Part shown: positions 1 to 11,279 of the stretch, piece by piece
Layout of the letters: each line of letters begins with the position of its first letter
How positions within the stretch are numbered: the stretch's first letter is position 1
NCBI RefSeq assembly: GCF_002878395.1
Contig: NC_061114.1
Coordinates: 149,096,824-149,160,823 of the forward strand
DNA length: 64,000 nt
Reading direction: 5' to 3'
From: Capsicum annuum
Lineage: Eukaryota > Streptophyta > Magnoliopsida > Solanales > Solanaceae
Position numbers and translations under genes: made by a program
The notes under the pieces: model-generated
The model's database searches: none
Seen by the model: the letters and a program-made list of their open reading frames with translations, nothing else
Told to the model about the DNA's origin: nothing

Positions 1-1210
1 AAAGTGGATTTCAAAGCTTTTGGACCATTCGGTCTATTCAATTATCAACCATCTCAAAATACACAAATCATGGGTGCTTATAGCACGAGAGTTCATAGTT
101 TCATAACTCATCATGTGGAAATCTGGAAATTTCAACAATTCATCTCAAAATGTCAATGTAGTCATATGCTTCAATATCTCAACATTTCAAATATAAGATT
201 CTCAGGAGTAAATTCATGGGGTTTGTCCAGCTGTAAAAACTCAAGAAAACATGTAGAAATCATGCCATTTAACTCTTAACTCATGAGAAATATCAACAAA
301 ATGCATTCAATAAATATGGGTGAAAACCCCAATTCAAACTCATGTAAAAACCCCATAATTTCAGAAAAATCATAATGTAAATAAAAATTTTGGGCACAAG
401 GGTGAAAGGGTTACCCAAGTTCAAAACCCCACATACCTTGAATTTGAAGCTTTAGAAGAACTCTCACTTTTGAAACTCTACTCTTTCTCTAGAATGAGGG
501 TTCTTGAGACCCTTCACTTGGGAACCTAGAATCTTGACTCAATTTAGAAAATCCATGGTGGATTCTTGAGATTCTTGGAAGAGGTTTTGAGTATTTAGGG
601 TTCTTGTTGAGAGAAAACTTGATAAAACCCTCATAGGATGCTTGGAAATGTCTTTGATTCAATGTTTCCACAATTTTATAGGCTTAGAGAAAGTTCAAAA
701 CGCCCTTCTAAACATCTGTGCAATACTAGAAAAATTGAACTAGAACCTGATTTTGCTGGCCTCCGAGATACGCCACTAATCGCGTTGGCTCTCTGGAAAA
801 TGACAATCGGGAAATTGACAGCCTCCGCGATTCAGAGCCATGCATTTTCCCACTGTTTGGGACCTGGGACTCCTCCGCGATGCGCCATTATCGCAGAGTC
901 CCACTAAAAATTGACAATTGCTAAATGCACCCTCTCCGCGACGCGCTAGGTTCTGAAATGATGCAGTTATTACGATGAAGGCTTAAATTAGCCATAACTT
1001 CTTACCTAAGTGTACGACATGGGAAAATATTATATCGATGGAAAGATTATAAGATTTCCCACGTGATAAAAAATCAAAATTAGGGAAATTCTACATGGTT
1101 AGTATGATACTCACTTAGGAAGAAACTTCTCAATCTTTTAGAGCCAGAATCACGTCTTACTCGACACGTCCTAAGGCTCAAACTATGAGGAAACTTTGTG
1201 GGACCTTACA
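1..1210 (-). repeat. Element A 3' LTR (partial)
   Basis: Aligns to 7622-8878 of the other LTR. Its 5' end in element sense is TGTAAGGTCC at 1210, directly after the polypurine tract. The outer end lies before position 1. It lacks about 85 bp present in the other copy near 7720-7805 and keeps about 40 bp missing from the other copy near 8740. Bases 758-955 hold a GC-rich cluster of TCCGCGATGCGCC-like units. Confidence 0.92.
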
Positions 1211-1226
1211 ATATCTCCCCCTAGGG
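1211..1226 (-). other. Polypurine tract of element A
   Basis: In element sense the string CTAGGGGGAGATAT lies immediately upstream of the 3' LTR start. Purine tracts at this place prime plus-strand DNA synthesis in LTR retrotransposons. Similar tracts precede the LTRs of D, E, F, G and H here. Confidence 0.85.
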
Positions 1227-1461
1227 AACATTCATCCTCTAATGTCGAGAGTTAGGCTACGAATAGAGGAAAACAGAGTACGCATATCCAAAGCAACGAC
1301 TAAACAATTCAAGGTCTCTCTAAACTCATGAATACTCCTAAAAATACACGAACTCATACAAGAGTAGATGCATAGCTGAACTTTAGATGAGAAAAGATTT
1401 ATCAAGGAAGAATAGTACCTTCGGATTGGTCTGTACTTACGGAAAAGAGGTGCGGGTATTT

Positions 1462-2747
1462 GGATCACATGTCAATTTCCGCCTCCCAAGTAGCACCCTC
1501 AACAGATTGATTCCGCCACAAAACTTTGACCTGGGGAACTTCTTTGTCCCTTAGTCTACGGATCTGAAAATCTAGGATCTCCATGGGAATCTCATCAAAG
1601 GAAAGGCTATCTTGAATATCAACACTCTCTAAAGGAATTGAATCACGGATATGCTTTTTAAGCATGAAGATATGAAAGATAGGATGAATGGTGGACAACT
1701 CCGGGGGGAACTCAACCTCGTAGGTCACTCTACCAACACAACTCAGAACTCGATACGGACCAACATAACAGGGACTAATCTTTTGTTTCCTACCAAACCT
1801 TTGTACCCCTTTCATGGGTGAAATCTTAAAGTATACCAAATCACCTACCTTAAACTCAAGATCTCTCATCCTCACATCAGCATAAGACTTTTGATGACTT
1901 TGAGTAGTCTTCAACCTTTGTCTAATCAACTTAAATTTCTCTATTGCTTCAAACACTGCATCAGACCCACACGCGGCAGCTTCGCCCACTTCAAACAAAC
2001 CTATGGGTGATCTATACCTCCTACCATACAAATCCTCAAATGGTGCTATCTCAATGCTAGTATGGAAACTATTGCTTTAGGAGAACTCTATCAATGGCAA
2101 ATGCTCATCCCAACTTCCTTTAAAATCAAGAGCGCACGCCCTCAACATATCCTCTAGGGTCTGAATGGTCTTCTCAGCCTGACCATCTATCTTTCGATGA
2201 AAAGCTGAACTCAAAAGAACTTAGGTGCCAAGACTATGCTGAAACGCCCTCCAAAACTGAGAAGTAAATTAAGTAGCCCTATCTAAAATGATAGACAAGG
2301 GAACTCCATGCAGCCTGACCAACTCCCAGATATACAATCTAGCATAATCCTCAGCTGTATAAGATGTATGCAGGGCAAGAAATGTGCGGGCTTAGTCAGC
2401 CTATCGACAACAACCCAAATAGAATCATGATGATGACGCGAAAGAGGCAACCTGGTCATGAAGTCCATATTCAGCATCTCCCACTTCCACGTGAGTATAC
2501 TAAACTCTTGCATCACACCACCCAGTCTTCGGTGCTCTTTCTTAACCTGTTGACATATAGCACACTTTGCTACAAACTTGGAAATGTCTTTATTCATGCT
2601 ATTCCACCAGTAGATTTCCTGCAAGTCGCGATACATCTTGGTAGTACCGGTATGAATAGAATAACGCGTGCCATGCGCTACACCCATAATCCTGCACCTC
2701 AAATCATCAACACCCAGAACACACAACCTACCATGCACCCTCAACAA
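1462..2747 (-). pseudogene. Element A integrase with truncated chromodomain
   Basis: Inserts the element cDNA into the genome. The N-terminal frame (2283-2747, 154 aa) shows the HHCC zinc finger (His25, His32, Cys62, Cys65) and the first catalytic Asp in the NMDF motif (Asp95), then loses frame after residue 125. The C-terminal frame (1465-2031, 188 aa) runs from the YGRRYRSPIG motif through the GPY-type segment to a chromodomain-like tail (WRNQSVEGATWEAE). The stop at 1462-1464 is TGA where relatives usually have CGA (Arg), removing the tail that in G continues as RSKYPHLF. The middle of the DDE core is recognisable only across frames. Non-functional; domain order is normal. Confidence 0.88.
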
Positions 2748-3397
2748 ACTATCTCCCCCTGGGAGAAAACCTCAATCTTTTGGTCCTTAACTGACTCTTT
2801 CAGTTTGACCAAACTAGGATCCCTATCCTGCTTCTCCTTCACTTCTGAAACTAAAGAAGATTCGGAACTACTCTGCACCAACGTACTCCCCTCTACTGAA
2901 TCAAGTAATCTAACACCCAACCTAGCTAGATAATGAGCATCATAAGCTAACTCTCTCTTACCTTCCTCAATATGCACAACACTATCCATAGAAAATCTAC
3001 TAAGGGCATCCACCACTATATTGGTCTTGCCAGGGTGATACAACACACTCATATCATAATCTTTCAACAACTCTAACCACCTCCTCTGCCTAAGATTTAA
3101 CTCCTTCTGGGTAAACACGTACTGCAGGCTTTTATGATCAGTAAACACATAAACATGGACACCATAAAGATAGTGTCTCCAAATTTTCAAAGCAAAAACC
3201 ACAGCAGCTAACTCAAGATCATGGGTCGGGTAGTTTTTTTCATGAGGCTTCAACTGTCTAGAGGCATAGGCTATAACCTTACGTCTTTGCATTAACAGAC
3301 AACCCAAACAACCTCTAGAGGCATCACAATACACCACAAAACCATCAGTTCCATCAGGCAAAGTCAACACAAGGGCTGAAGTGAGTCGAGTCTTCAA
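2741..3397 (-). pseudogene. Element A RNase H domain and integrase linker
   Basis: A 218-aa frame. Residues 20-134 are a Ty3-type RNase H, which removes the RNA template strand during reverse transcription. All four expected acidic residues are visible: Asp25 (YCDAS), Glu62 (DLELAA), Asp87 (TDHKS) and Asp130 (VDALSR). The rest is the variable linker leading into the integrase zinc finger. The frame opens after an in-frame TAG near 3398-3400, where relatives read FQELKTRL, so a CAG-to-TAG change separates it from RT. Part of the same polyprotein as its neighbours, not a separate gene. Confidence 0.9.
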
Positions 3398-3579
3398 CTC
3401 CTAAAAACTCTTCTCACAAGAATCGGACCACTGGAATTCAACCTTCTTTTGGGTTAATCGAGTCATAGGAGATGCAATGGAAGAGAAACCCTCAACAAAA
3501 TGATGGTAATAACTTGCTTGACCTAAGAAACTTCTAATGTCAGATAGAGAGATAGATGTAGGATAGTTTCTCATAGCTT

Positions 3580-4464
3580 CTATCTTTTAGGGACTACTCT
3601 AATACCCTCGGCTGAAACAACATGACCTAGGAAGGCTACAGACCTTAGCCAAAATTCACACTTACTGAAATTAGCAAATAAAAGGTGATCTCTAAGAGAT
3701 TGCAAGACAATTCTAAGATAAGCTGCATGGTCATTCTCATCACGGGAGTACACAAGGATGTCATCTATGAAGACAATAACGAACATATCAAGGTATTGCT
3801 TGAACACTCGATTCAGGAGGTCCATGAAGGTTGCTGGGGTATTGGTTAGCCCGAAAGACATGTTTAGAAACTCAAAATGACCATAACGGGTTTGGATGGC
3901 TTTTTTTAGAATATCATATTCTCTCACCTTAAGTTGATGATAGCCAGATCTAAGGTCTATCTTGGAGAAATAACTTGCACCTTGCAACTGATCAAACAGG
4001 TCATCAATTCTCGGAAGAGGATACTTATTTTTTATGGTAACTTTGTTGAGTTGACTGTAGTCAATGCACATACGTAAAGAAACATCTTTCTTTCGCACGA
4101 ACAAGACGGGTGTGCCCCAAGGAGAAATACTAGGCCGAATAAAACCTTTATCTAAGAGATATTTGAGTTGCTCCTTCAACTCCTTGAGTTCTACTGGTGC
4201 CATACGATATGGCGGAATAGAAATAGGCCGAGTGTCGAGAAGAAGGTCAATTCTGAACTCTATCTCTCTATCGGGAGGTAACCCTGGGAGATCTTCTGAA
4301 AAGACATCAGGCAACTTATTAACAACACTAACCAACTGGATGGTTAGAGTCTCGGACTTAGTGTCCTTGACCCTAACTATATGGTAGATGCAACCTTTGG
4401 ATATAAGATTTCTGGCTTTGCTATAGGAGATAAAATAAATCTTAGGAGATATCTCCCAGACCAC
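3580..4464 (-). pseudogene. Element A reverse transcriptase, best preserved pol piece
   Basis: A 294-aa open frame covering the RT palm and fingers, which copy element RNA to cDNA. Visible landmarks are [14 protein letters not shown] (51-64), [14 protein letters not shown] (114-127), the first catalytic Asp in [12 protein letters not shown] (Asp170), the FGLTN(T/A)PATF motif (204-213) and the FIDD catalytic pair (Asp234, Asp235). Residues match the Del/Tekay consensus closely. A stop near 3587 ends the frame just before the connection domain, which continues recognisably (IRSFLGQASYYHHFVEGFSS) to about 3400. The catalytic residues survive even though the polyprotein is broken. Confidence 0.92.
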
Positions 4465-4800
4465 TTAAACACTGGTTCATCAGGAAACTGAAACTTGACC
4501 ATACGATTACGACAATCTATAGATACATAGCAAGAATGAAGCCAATCCATACCCAAAATAAGGTAAAAATCTCTATCTCTATCAAATTCACAAGTATGAC
4601 TCTATGAAGCACAGTAACAGGGCAATTCCTATACACTTGTTTAGCAACAATAGACTCTCTGACTGGTGTAGAAATTAGGAATGGTTCAGAAATCTTTTCG
4701 GGACTCATTTTGAAATTCACAGCTACAAGTGGGGTCACATAAGAGAGACTTGACCTAGATCTAACAACATATACACATCAAGACAAAAGACACGGAGCAT
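4465..4800 (-). pseudogene. Element A aspartic protease
   Basis: Processes the Gag-Pol polyprotein. The frame 4517-4738 reads VTPLVAVNFKMSPEKISEPF and then YRNCPVTVLHRV, both typical of the retropepsin-like domain in this family. Just upstream, in another frame, an active-site string LLDLG replaces the usual LLDPG. A frameshift near 4575 separates it from the LGMDWLHSCY segment that leads to RT. At least two frame changes, so inactive. Confidence 0.8.
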
Positions 4801-4849
4801 ACCAGTAATAATATCATGGGAGTCCTCATGCTCCTCATGGGGTCGCAAG

Positions 4850-6032
4850 GCACAGAACCTGTTGTGGCGCTAACCGCCAGCAGTGCTAAAAGAAGCGCCC
4901 TGAGTAGGGGCGGGATAAATTACTCGAGTAGGGGCACTGGCAGCCTATTCCTGAGGTCGAGCATCTCTATTCCCCGGTCTAGCATGGGGGTACTTTCTAA
5001 GTCTGTGGCCCTACTTTCCATAACCAAAAAAACTCCTCAAATCTCTAAAGCACTCCCCAATGTGGTTCCTACCATATTTAGAACAAAAATGAAAATGGGG
5101 CCTGTTACCAACACTATTCTATGGCCCAGAGAGGATAGGCCTACTACCTTGCTCCTTCCTACCTCTAGGCACGGGAGCACTAGCTGATGAAGGAACTAGT
5201 ATAGGTGGACGTCTCTAAAACTGAGGTGGCTCCCTCCAAGGAACCTAGGCCGGCTAAACTCGTGCTGATCAGATCTAGTTCTCTTGTTAGCCCTTAACCT
5301 ATCTCTCTCTCTAAGCTTATCCGCCTCCATCTATTGGGCATGAGTCATCAACCCAGCAAGATCCATATCTTTATGCAACATTGCAGCCCTACACTACTTC
5401 AGTACCTTCCCAAAAACACCATTCACAAACTTACTCATACCAGCCTAAGTGTAAGAAATCAAATCCTGAGCATACTTGGCCAACTGATTGAACTTCAAGC
5501 AATACTCCTTAACTGTAATGGAGCCTTGCCTCAAGTTCATGAACTCCTTAATATTAGCCTCCCTCATCTTAAGCTGAAAGAACTGATCTAAGAAGACATC
5601 TTGGAATAATTGCCATGTCATAGGAGCAGTATTCTCACCTCTACCCTTTTTCCATGATACAACCCAATCATAAGCAATGTCCTTCAATCTGTAGGATGCC
5701 AACACCACACTCTCTTCTTCTGAATCCTGCATCACATCAGTGATCTTTCTCACCTCCTCCAAGTACAATAGGGGGTCCTCATTTGTCTTGGACCCATAAA
5801 AATCAGGTAGATTCATCCGCATAAAGTCAAGAATCCTAGCTGAGGCTACATCACCACCCTATTGATTAGAAACTGGGGCCTGGTTATTGGCCTTAATATT
5901 TGTAGTGACCGCTAAGACTAACGCCTCAAAGGCTGCCCTAAACTCAGCATGAGACACCATTTCATTCTAAGGATCAACATGTAGGGGTTGCTCATCATTG
6001 TTTCCGCAGATATTCGCTCTTTGAGGAGTCAT
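4850..6032 (-). pseudogene. Element A gag
   Basis: Structural protein that packages element RNA. The likely start is the ATG at 6032 (MTPQRANICG), about 180 bp after the primer site. Frame 5445-5822 (125 aa) covers the core: MRMNLPDFYGSK, YRLKDIAYDWVVSWKKGR, then LRQGSITVKEYCLKFNQLAKYA. The zinc knuckle further on survives as CSKYGRNHIGEC, with one expected Cys changed to Tyr. In-frame TAG or TAA codons occur at positions where relatives have Gln. The gag/protease boundary is not sharp. Confidence 0.85.
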
Positions 6033-6213
6033 TTTCTTAAAATGGAGCACGAATCACAATATAAGAGGGACAACTGTAGGCACGATAGAATCTTAAAGAA
6101 GAAACACCTTTTTTCCTAAAATATCTCTTAACCTCTTGCTCATAGGCATGGCGTGCTACAAACCGATGATCAAGATGGCTTGTCAGACTGCCTAGGACTC
6201 CATAAAAAACTTA

Positions 6214-6227
6214 GGCTCTGATACCAA
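6214..6227 (-). other. Primer-binding site of element A (initiator Met-tRNA)
   Basis: The minus strand reads TTGGTATCAGAGCC, complementary to the 3' end of plant initiator Met-tRNA, three bases inside the 5' LTR end at 6231. It fixes orientation and LTR boundary. Confidence 0.92.
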
Positions 6228-6230
6228 GAT

Positions 6231-8878
6231 TGTAACAACCCGAAATCTCCTCCTGGGATGTCACACAGTGCTTAAGGCTACAAGTAGCCCCAAGCTAACC
6301 CTTAGAGCTAGTTTCTACCCAAAAAGACCCAATTTAAGATAAGGACAGACTTAAATACTCACATAGCCATATCACAAGAAAGGAAATAAGAAAGGATAAT
6401 TGGTTCGTATGACCACAACATAGAGAAATCTCAACAAATCCATAATACTGATCCCTCTCGACATATAACAAGTCTGATACTAGTCTGACAAAGATTCTAT
6501 GAATCAAAATCTAGAGATCCATTGGGACAGGCCCTAAATGACTCGAAATAGACTGAAAATAAAACATAGTTCCTCTAGTGCCCTAAATATCTGAAGATCG
6601 GTACTCGAACCAGGAGAACTCACCACTGAAGAAAATATAGGCAAGGTGCTCGAAGAATCATGGTTAAGGCTGAGACTGAGCACCTAAACCTACATTATAA
6701 GACAATGTAGCACATAGACATATATGTGGATTAGTATTTTGGAATATACTGAGTATGCGAGGGTGCATGCATATGTATAAAGTAGTAACGATATTTGCTT
6801 CAATCAAATCATGTATGCATAATGAGATGACTCACATAGCTTGAACAATAGAAAATATAAAACTCATAAGTCATGTAGAATGAAGAATGTAATACAATCT
6901 CATGAGTCATTATTATTTAACTTTAAAATCAAAAACCTGCTCTTACTCTCAATGCCTAAAGGCTAAGGGATTTCAAACCACACTTTCAATTCATGCATAT
7001 ATCTTAAGAGAGTAAAAGTTCTTCAATGCTCAACACTTCACAACCATTTAGAAAATCACATACCTGGAATTCAAAATTATAAAACTTGAAAACATACTAA
7101 AAGGCATTTCATTCACTTTAGAAAATATCTCATCTCAAATCAATACCTTGATTAAGGAATATCTTTGCCATTCAACCATTTACGAAAATAGCTTATAGGG
7201 AAGGAAAATAAGCATTTAATTTCAAAGTTCGAAAGACAAGGGAGGTTCTCGTAACCAAAATAAACCATGCGAGCTACATAGAGTCCAATGTCTTGTCCTC
7301 CTAAAGAAGAGACCCCACGTTGGGGAGGAGCGTCATACTCTTTCCAAGGATTATAACCTAGGTTTAGTGATCACTAAACAAAAATTTGCCTCAGGCCCAT
7401 ATAATCAAATCGGCCTCAGGAACACTCATAATCATAATATAATAAGCCTCAAGCTCACATCCTATGGTGGCATATAGTTTTTGGGGTAAGAAACCACAGT
7501 AGCTTACCCGCTCGGTGCTAAATACTACTCCCTTTAGATTGCCTGCGCTCATCTCTTGAAAATCCACTTTTAGAACAATCTAACCACGAACCTATTAATC
7601 AAATCAATAATCTCGTATAGTAAAGTGGATTGCAAAGATTTCGAACCATTAGGTTAATTCAATTTTCAACCATCTAAAAATACTCAAATCATGGCTGCTT
7701 ATAGCACAACAGTTCGTAATTTCATAAGTCTCGAATAGGGCTTACTAACCCATAGTTCAATTTCAAGTTAAAACTTATCAAAAGCATAATATATAGCATA
7801 TAGATTCATAAATCATGTGGAAATCTGGAAATTTCAGCAATTCATATCAAAATCTCAATGTAGTCATATGCTTCAATATGTCAACATTTCAAATATAAGC
7901 TTCTCAAGGAGTAAAGTAATGGGGTTTATCCAGCTGTAAAAACTCAAGAAAACATGTAGAAATCATATCATTTTACTCTCAACTCAAGAGAAATATAAGC
8001 ATAATGCATTCAATAAATATTGGTGAAAACCCCAATTCAAACTCTTGTAAAAACTCCATAATTTAAGAAAAATCATGATGTAAATAAATATTTTGGGCAC
8101 AAGGGTGAAAGGGTTACCCAAGTTCAAAACCCCACATACCTTGAATTTGAAGTTGTAGAAGAACTCTCACTTTTGAAACTCTACTCTTTCTCTATATTTA
8201 GGGTTTTTGAGACCCTTCAGTTGGGAACATAGAATCTTGACTCAATTTAGAAAATCCATGGTGGATCTTGAGATTCTTGGAAGAGGTTTTGAGTATTTAG
8301 GGTTCTTGTTGAGAAAAAACTTGATAAAACCCTTATAGGATGCTTGCAAATTGCTTTGATTTATTGTTTCCATGATTTTATAGGCTTGAAAAAAGTCCAA
8401 AAAGCCCTTTTAAACATCTGTCCGAAACTAAAAAAATTGAATTGAACCTAATTTTGTTGGCCTCCGCGTCACACCACTAATCGCGTTGGCTCTCTAGAAA
8501 ATGAAAATTGGGAAATTGACAGCCTTCGTGATGTCCTTGCATTTTCCCACTTGTTGGGACCTGGGGGTCCTCCGCGATGCGCCACTATCGTGAAGTCTCA
8601 CTGGAAATTGACAGTTACTAAATGCACCCTTTCCACGATGCGCTAGGCTCTCAAATAATGCAGTTTTTATGACAAAGGCTTAAATTGTCCATAACTTCTT
8701 ACCTAAGTGTCCAATTTGGAGAAATCTTATATCGATGGAAGGCTTATTGATGGAAATTATACATGGTTAGCATGATACTCACATAGGAAGCAACTTCTTA
8801 ATAATTTAGGGCCAGAATCACGTCTCACTCGATAGGCCCTAAGGGTCAAACTATGAGGGAACTTTGCAGGACCTTACA
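6231..8878 (-). repeat. Element A 5' LTR (2648 bp)
   Basis: Bounded by TGTAAC at 6231 (plus-strand reading, next to the primer site) and CTTACA at 8878. The half from 7622 to 8878 matches the left LTR. A GC-rich cluster of TCCGCGATGCGCC-like units at 8459-8650 corresponds to 758-955. No conserved ORF inside. The base after 8878 resumes element B integrase. Confidence 0.9.
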
Positions 8879-9950
8879 GTATTATTATGTGAAGCCTCAC
8901 ACAATGGTAAAAAAATATTGCAATGACCACCAAAGTTAATCACATAGGACCTTCGCATATCCTCAAGCACCTGAAGAGTCCTCTCTAACTTCCCATCAGT
9001 TTGAGGATGGCAGGTAGTACTGAAGTTAAGCTTAGTGCCTAACTTTTCAAGTAGCCTGTCACAAAATAAAGTGGTGAATTATGTACCTTTATTCGAAATA
9101 ATAGATATTGGCACCACATATAGCCTCAATATCTCATTAACATAAATCTTGGCTAACTATTGTGACCTATAATCCACCTTACCTAGGATGAAGTGAGCTA
9201 ACTTGGTCAGCCTGTCTACTATGATCCAAATTGATCATGATTTCCTAAGGTCTTAGGAAAACCCACAATCAATTCCATACCTATTTCCTCTTGGGAATGG
9301 TCATTCTCTAATGTAATCTTTCAGTCTTTTGATAGTCGTACTTCACCTACTAACAATTGTGGCATTTAGACACATACTCCACTTTATTGCTTTTCATCCT
9401 AGGCCATCAATAATGTTATCCTAAGTCATAATATTTATTTGTTGTATCCAGATGAAGAAACTATCGTGAACCATGATCTTCTGAAAGCACACCAAGAAAC
9501 AAATCACTAATGTGAGCTATGCACATATGTCCCCTCACCATTAGTACTCCACATGTATTAAATATGGCATAAGTAGCTTCACCACATACTACTTTGTTTC
9601 AAAAAAAGTTTAAATTCTCATCTTTGAACTATTTGACGTTTATTTGATTAACGAATATTGACCTTACTTAAACACTAGCCAACATTCCACCCCTTTTAGA
9701 CACACCAAACTGCATGTACTAAGATGCTAGAGTTTGAAACTCCCTAGCAAGAGGTTTCCTCGCACACTTAAATGGGCCAAACTATACACACTTACTAATT
9801 TTTGGCTTAATTCATCTTTCACCATACTAACCCTACTTTGATAATACTGGCTGATCACATCATAGTCTTATAACAATTCCATCCAATTTCTCTCCCTCAA
9901 ATTTACGTCCCTTTCCATGAACACATGATGTAAATTGCAATGGTATGTAA
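8879..9950 (-). pseudogene. Element B integrase (core, C-terminus lost to A insertion)
   Basis: Translating across frames on the minus strand gives WIIVDRLTKLAHF, then YVNEILRLYVVPISIIS, then FSTTCHPQTDGKLERTLQV, the standard integrase core landmarks around the DDE triad. The last recognisable residues (near CEASHNN) correspond to the AYNNSYHSS stretch of relatives, cut at 8879. No frame longer than a few dozen codons survives. About 170 bp of IN-to-RNase H linker is not recognisable. Confidence 0.78.
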
Positions 9951-9983
9951 TACCTCACACATGACACCATAGAGATAGCGTCT

Positions 9984-10349
9984 CTAAATCATAAGTATGA
10001 CAATCCATGCTACCAACTTAAAGTCATGAATTGGGAAATTCTTATCATAAGGCTTGAATTTTATTGAGGCATAGGCGATCATATTCTTGTCCTTTATTAA
10101 CACATCACCCAAACTAAAGACCGAAGTACCAAAAATTACTGTGAAATCCTTACCTTTAACAAGTAGAGAAAGAGTAAAAGTTATTAATAAGAGTGCCTTG
10201 ATCTTTTCGAAGAACTCCTCACACTTACCTGGATAAATAAATGGTGCCTCCTTTCGGGTCAACCTTTTCAAGTGCATAGCAATAGACACAAAAGTTCTTG
10301 ACAAACCTACAATAATTGATAGCAAGACGCATAAAACATCTAACCTCAA
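9984..10349 (-). pseudogene. Element B RNase H
   Basis: A 121-aa frame whose C-terminal half reads MIAYASIKFKPYDKNFPIHD, clearly related to the [18 protein letters not shown] segment of Ty3 RNase H. The catalytic Asp motif (normally YCDAS) is replaced by FGTS, and the acidic residue after HD is altered, so it is catalytically dead. The N-terminal part matches the RT connection region (KEAPFIYPGKCEEFFEKIKA). Confidence 0.8.
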
Positions 10350-11050
10350 TCACATAGCTAGGCTAAATCCAACTCTTAATTGCCTCAATCTTTTAGCGAT
10401 CTACCATTATCCTATTTTCTAAAACCACATGCCATAAGAAGGCAACTGAAGACAATGAAAACTTGCATTTCAAGAACTTAGCATATGGCTATTTCTTCTT
10501 CAAAATCCCTAACACAATGGAAAAATAACCTATTTATTGCTCCTTTCTCTTGGAGTAAACCATAATATCATCAATAATGACAATCACAATGGAATCTTAG
10601 AGAGACTTAAAGATTTCTCTTATTAAGCTGATAAAGTTTTTGGCATATTAGTCAACCCGAATGACACCACCAAGAACTCATAATTCCCAAACCAAGTCTT
10701 AAAGTTTGTCTTAGGTATATCCGCAGGCTGAATCTTTAATTGGTAATAATTTGATCTCAAGTCTATCTTGGGGATAATAGAAGAGCCCTATAACTGGTCA
10801 AAATTATCATCTATCTGGGGAAAAGGATGCTTACTCGTGATGGTAACATTATTCAACTTCATTTGGTGAATACACTTTCTTAGGAAAACATCTTCCTTCT
10901 TAACGAACAACACTGGAGCATCCCAAGAAGAATCACTAGGACAATAAATCCCTTATCAAGCAATTTCTGTAATTGAGTCATGAGTTTCCTCAAATCGTCC
11001 GAATATATTTGATAAGAAAGAAGAAATGGGGTGAGTGCCCAGCTCCCATT
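10350..11050 (-). pseudogene. Element B reverse transcriptase
   Basis: Frame-corrected reading shows [19 protein letters not shown] near 10930, [22 protein letters not shown] with the first catalytic Asp, [14 protein letters not shown] and IIDDIMVYS with the Asp pair near 10565. Motif order and spacing are normal. Several stops and frameshifts lie between the motifs, so it is a relic. Confidence 0.82.
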
Positions 11051-11279
11051 AATATAGAAGTCAATGCCTCAGTCTAAAGACATACAGGAAAATCTATGGG
11101 AAACTTCTCTTAAAATTCTAACACTGTTGGGGACACACTCAATATAAGGAAATTTTGCATTAAGATCCTGCAAATGTTCTCGGCACACCAAACACCCACT
11201 CCATATTAACTTATTAGCCCTAAGCAAAGATTTAATTTTCATAGGCTTAGGCTAATAAACACATTCCCACTCTAACTTA

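Larger units (their letters stand above)
1..8878 (-). mobile_element. Element A: Ty3/gypsy chromovirus (Del/Tekay type), 3' LTR cut by window edge
   Basis: Reading on the minus strand the order is 5' LTR (6231-8878), Met-tRNA primer site, gag, protease, RT, RNase H, integrase with a chromodomain stub, polypurine tract, 3' LTR (1-1210). That gene order, RT before integrase with a chromodomain-like tail, defines the chromovirus branch of Ty3/gypsy. The two LTRs align over about 1.2 kb but differ by eye at roughly one base in eight and by several indels, so the insertion is old. The coding region has in-frame stops and frameshifts. The right end (8878) lies inside the integrase of element B, so A is the younger of the two. 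The left target duplication is outside the window. Confidence 0.93.

Noticed and set aside
2364..2933. 189-codon plus-strand frame MYAGQEMCGL
   Set aside because: Antisense shadow of element A integrase and RNase H linker.
4816..5187. 123-codon plus-strand frame MGVLMLLMGS
   Set aside because: Antisense shadow of element A gag; composition follows the reversed gag linker.
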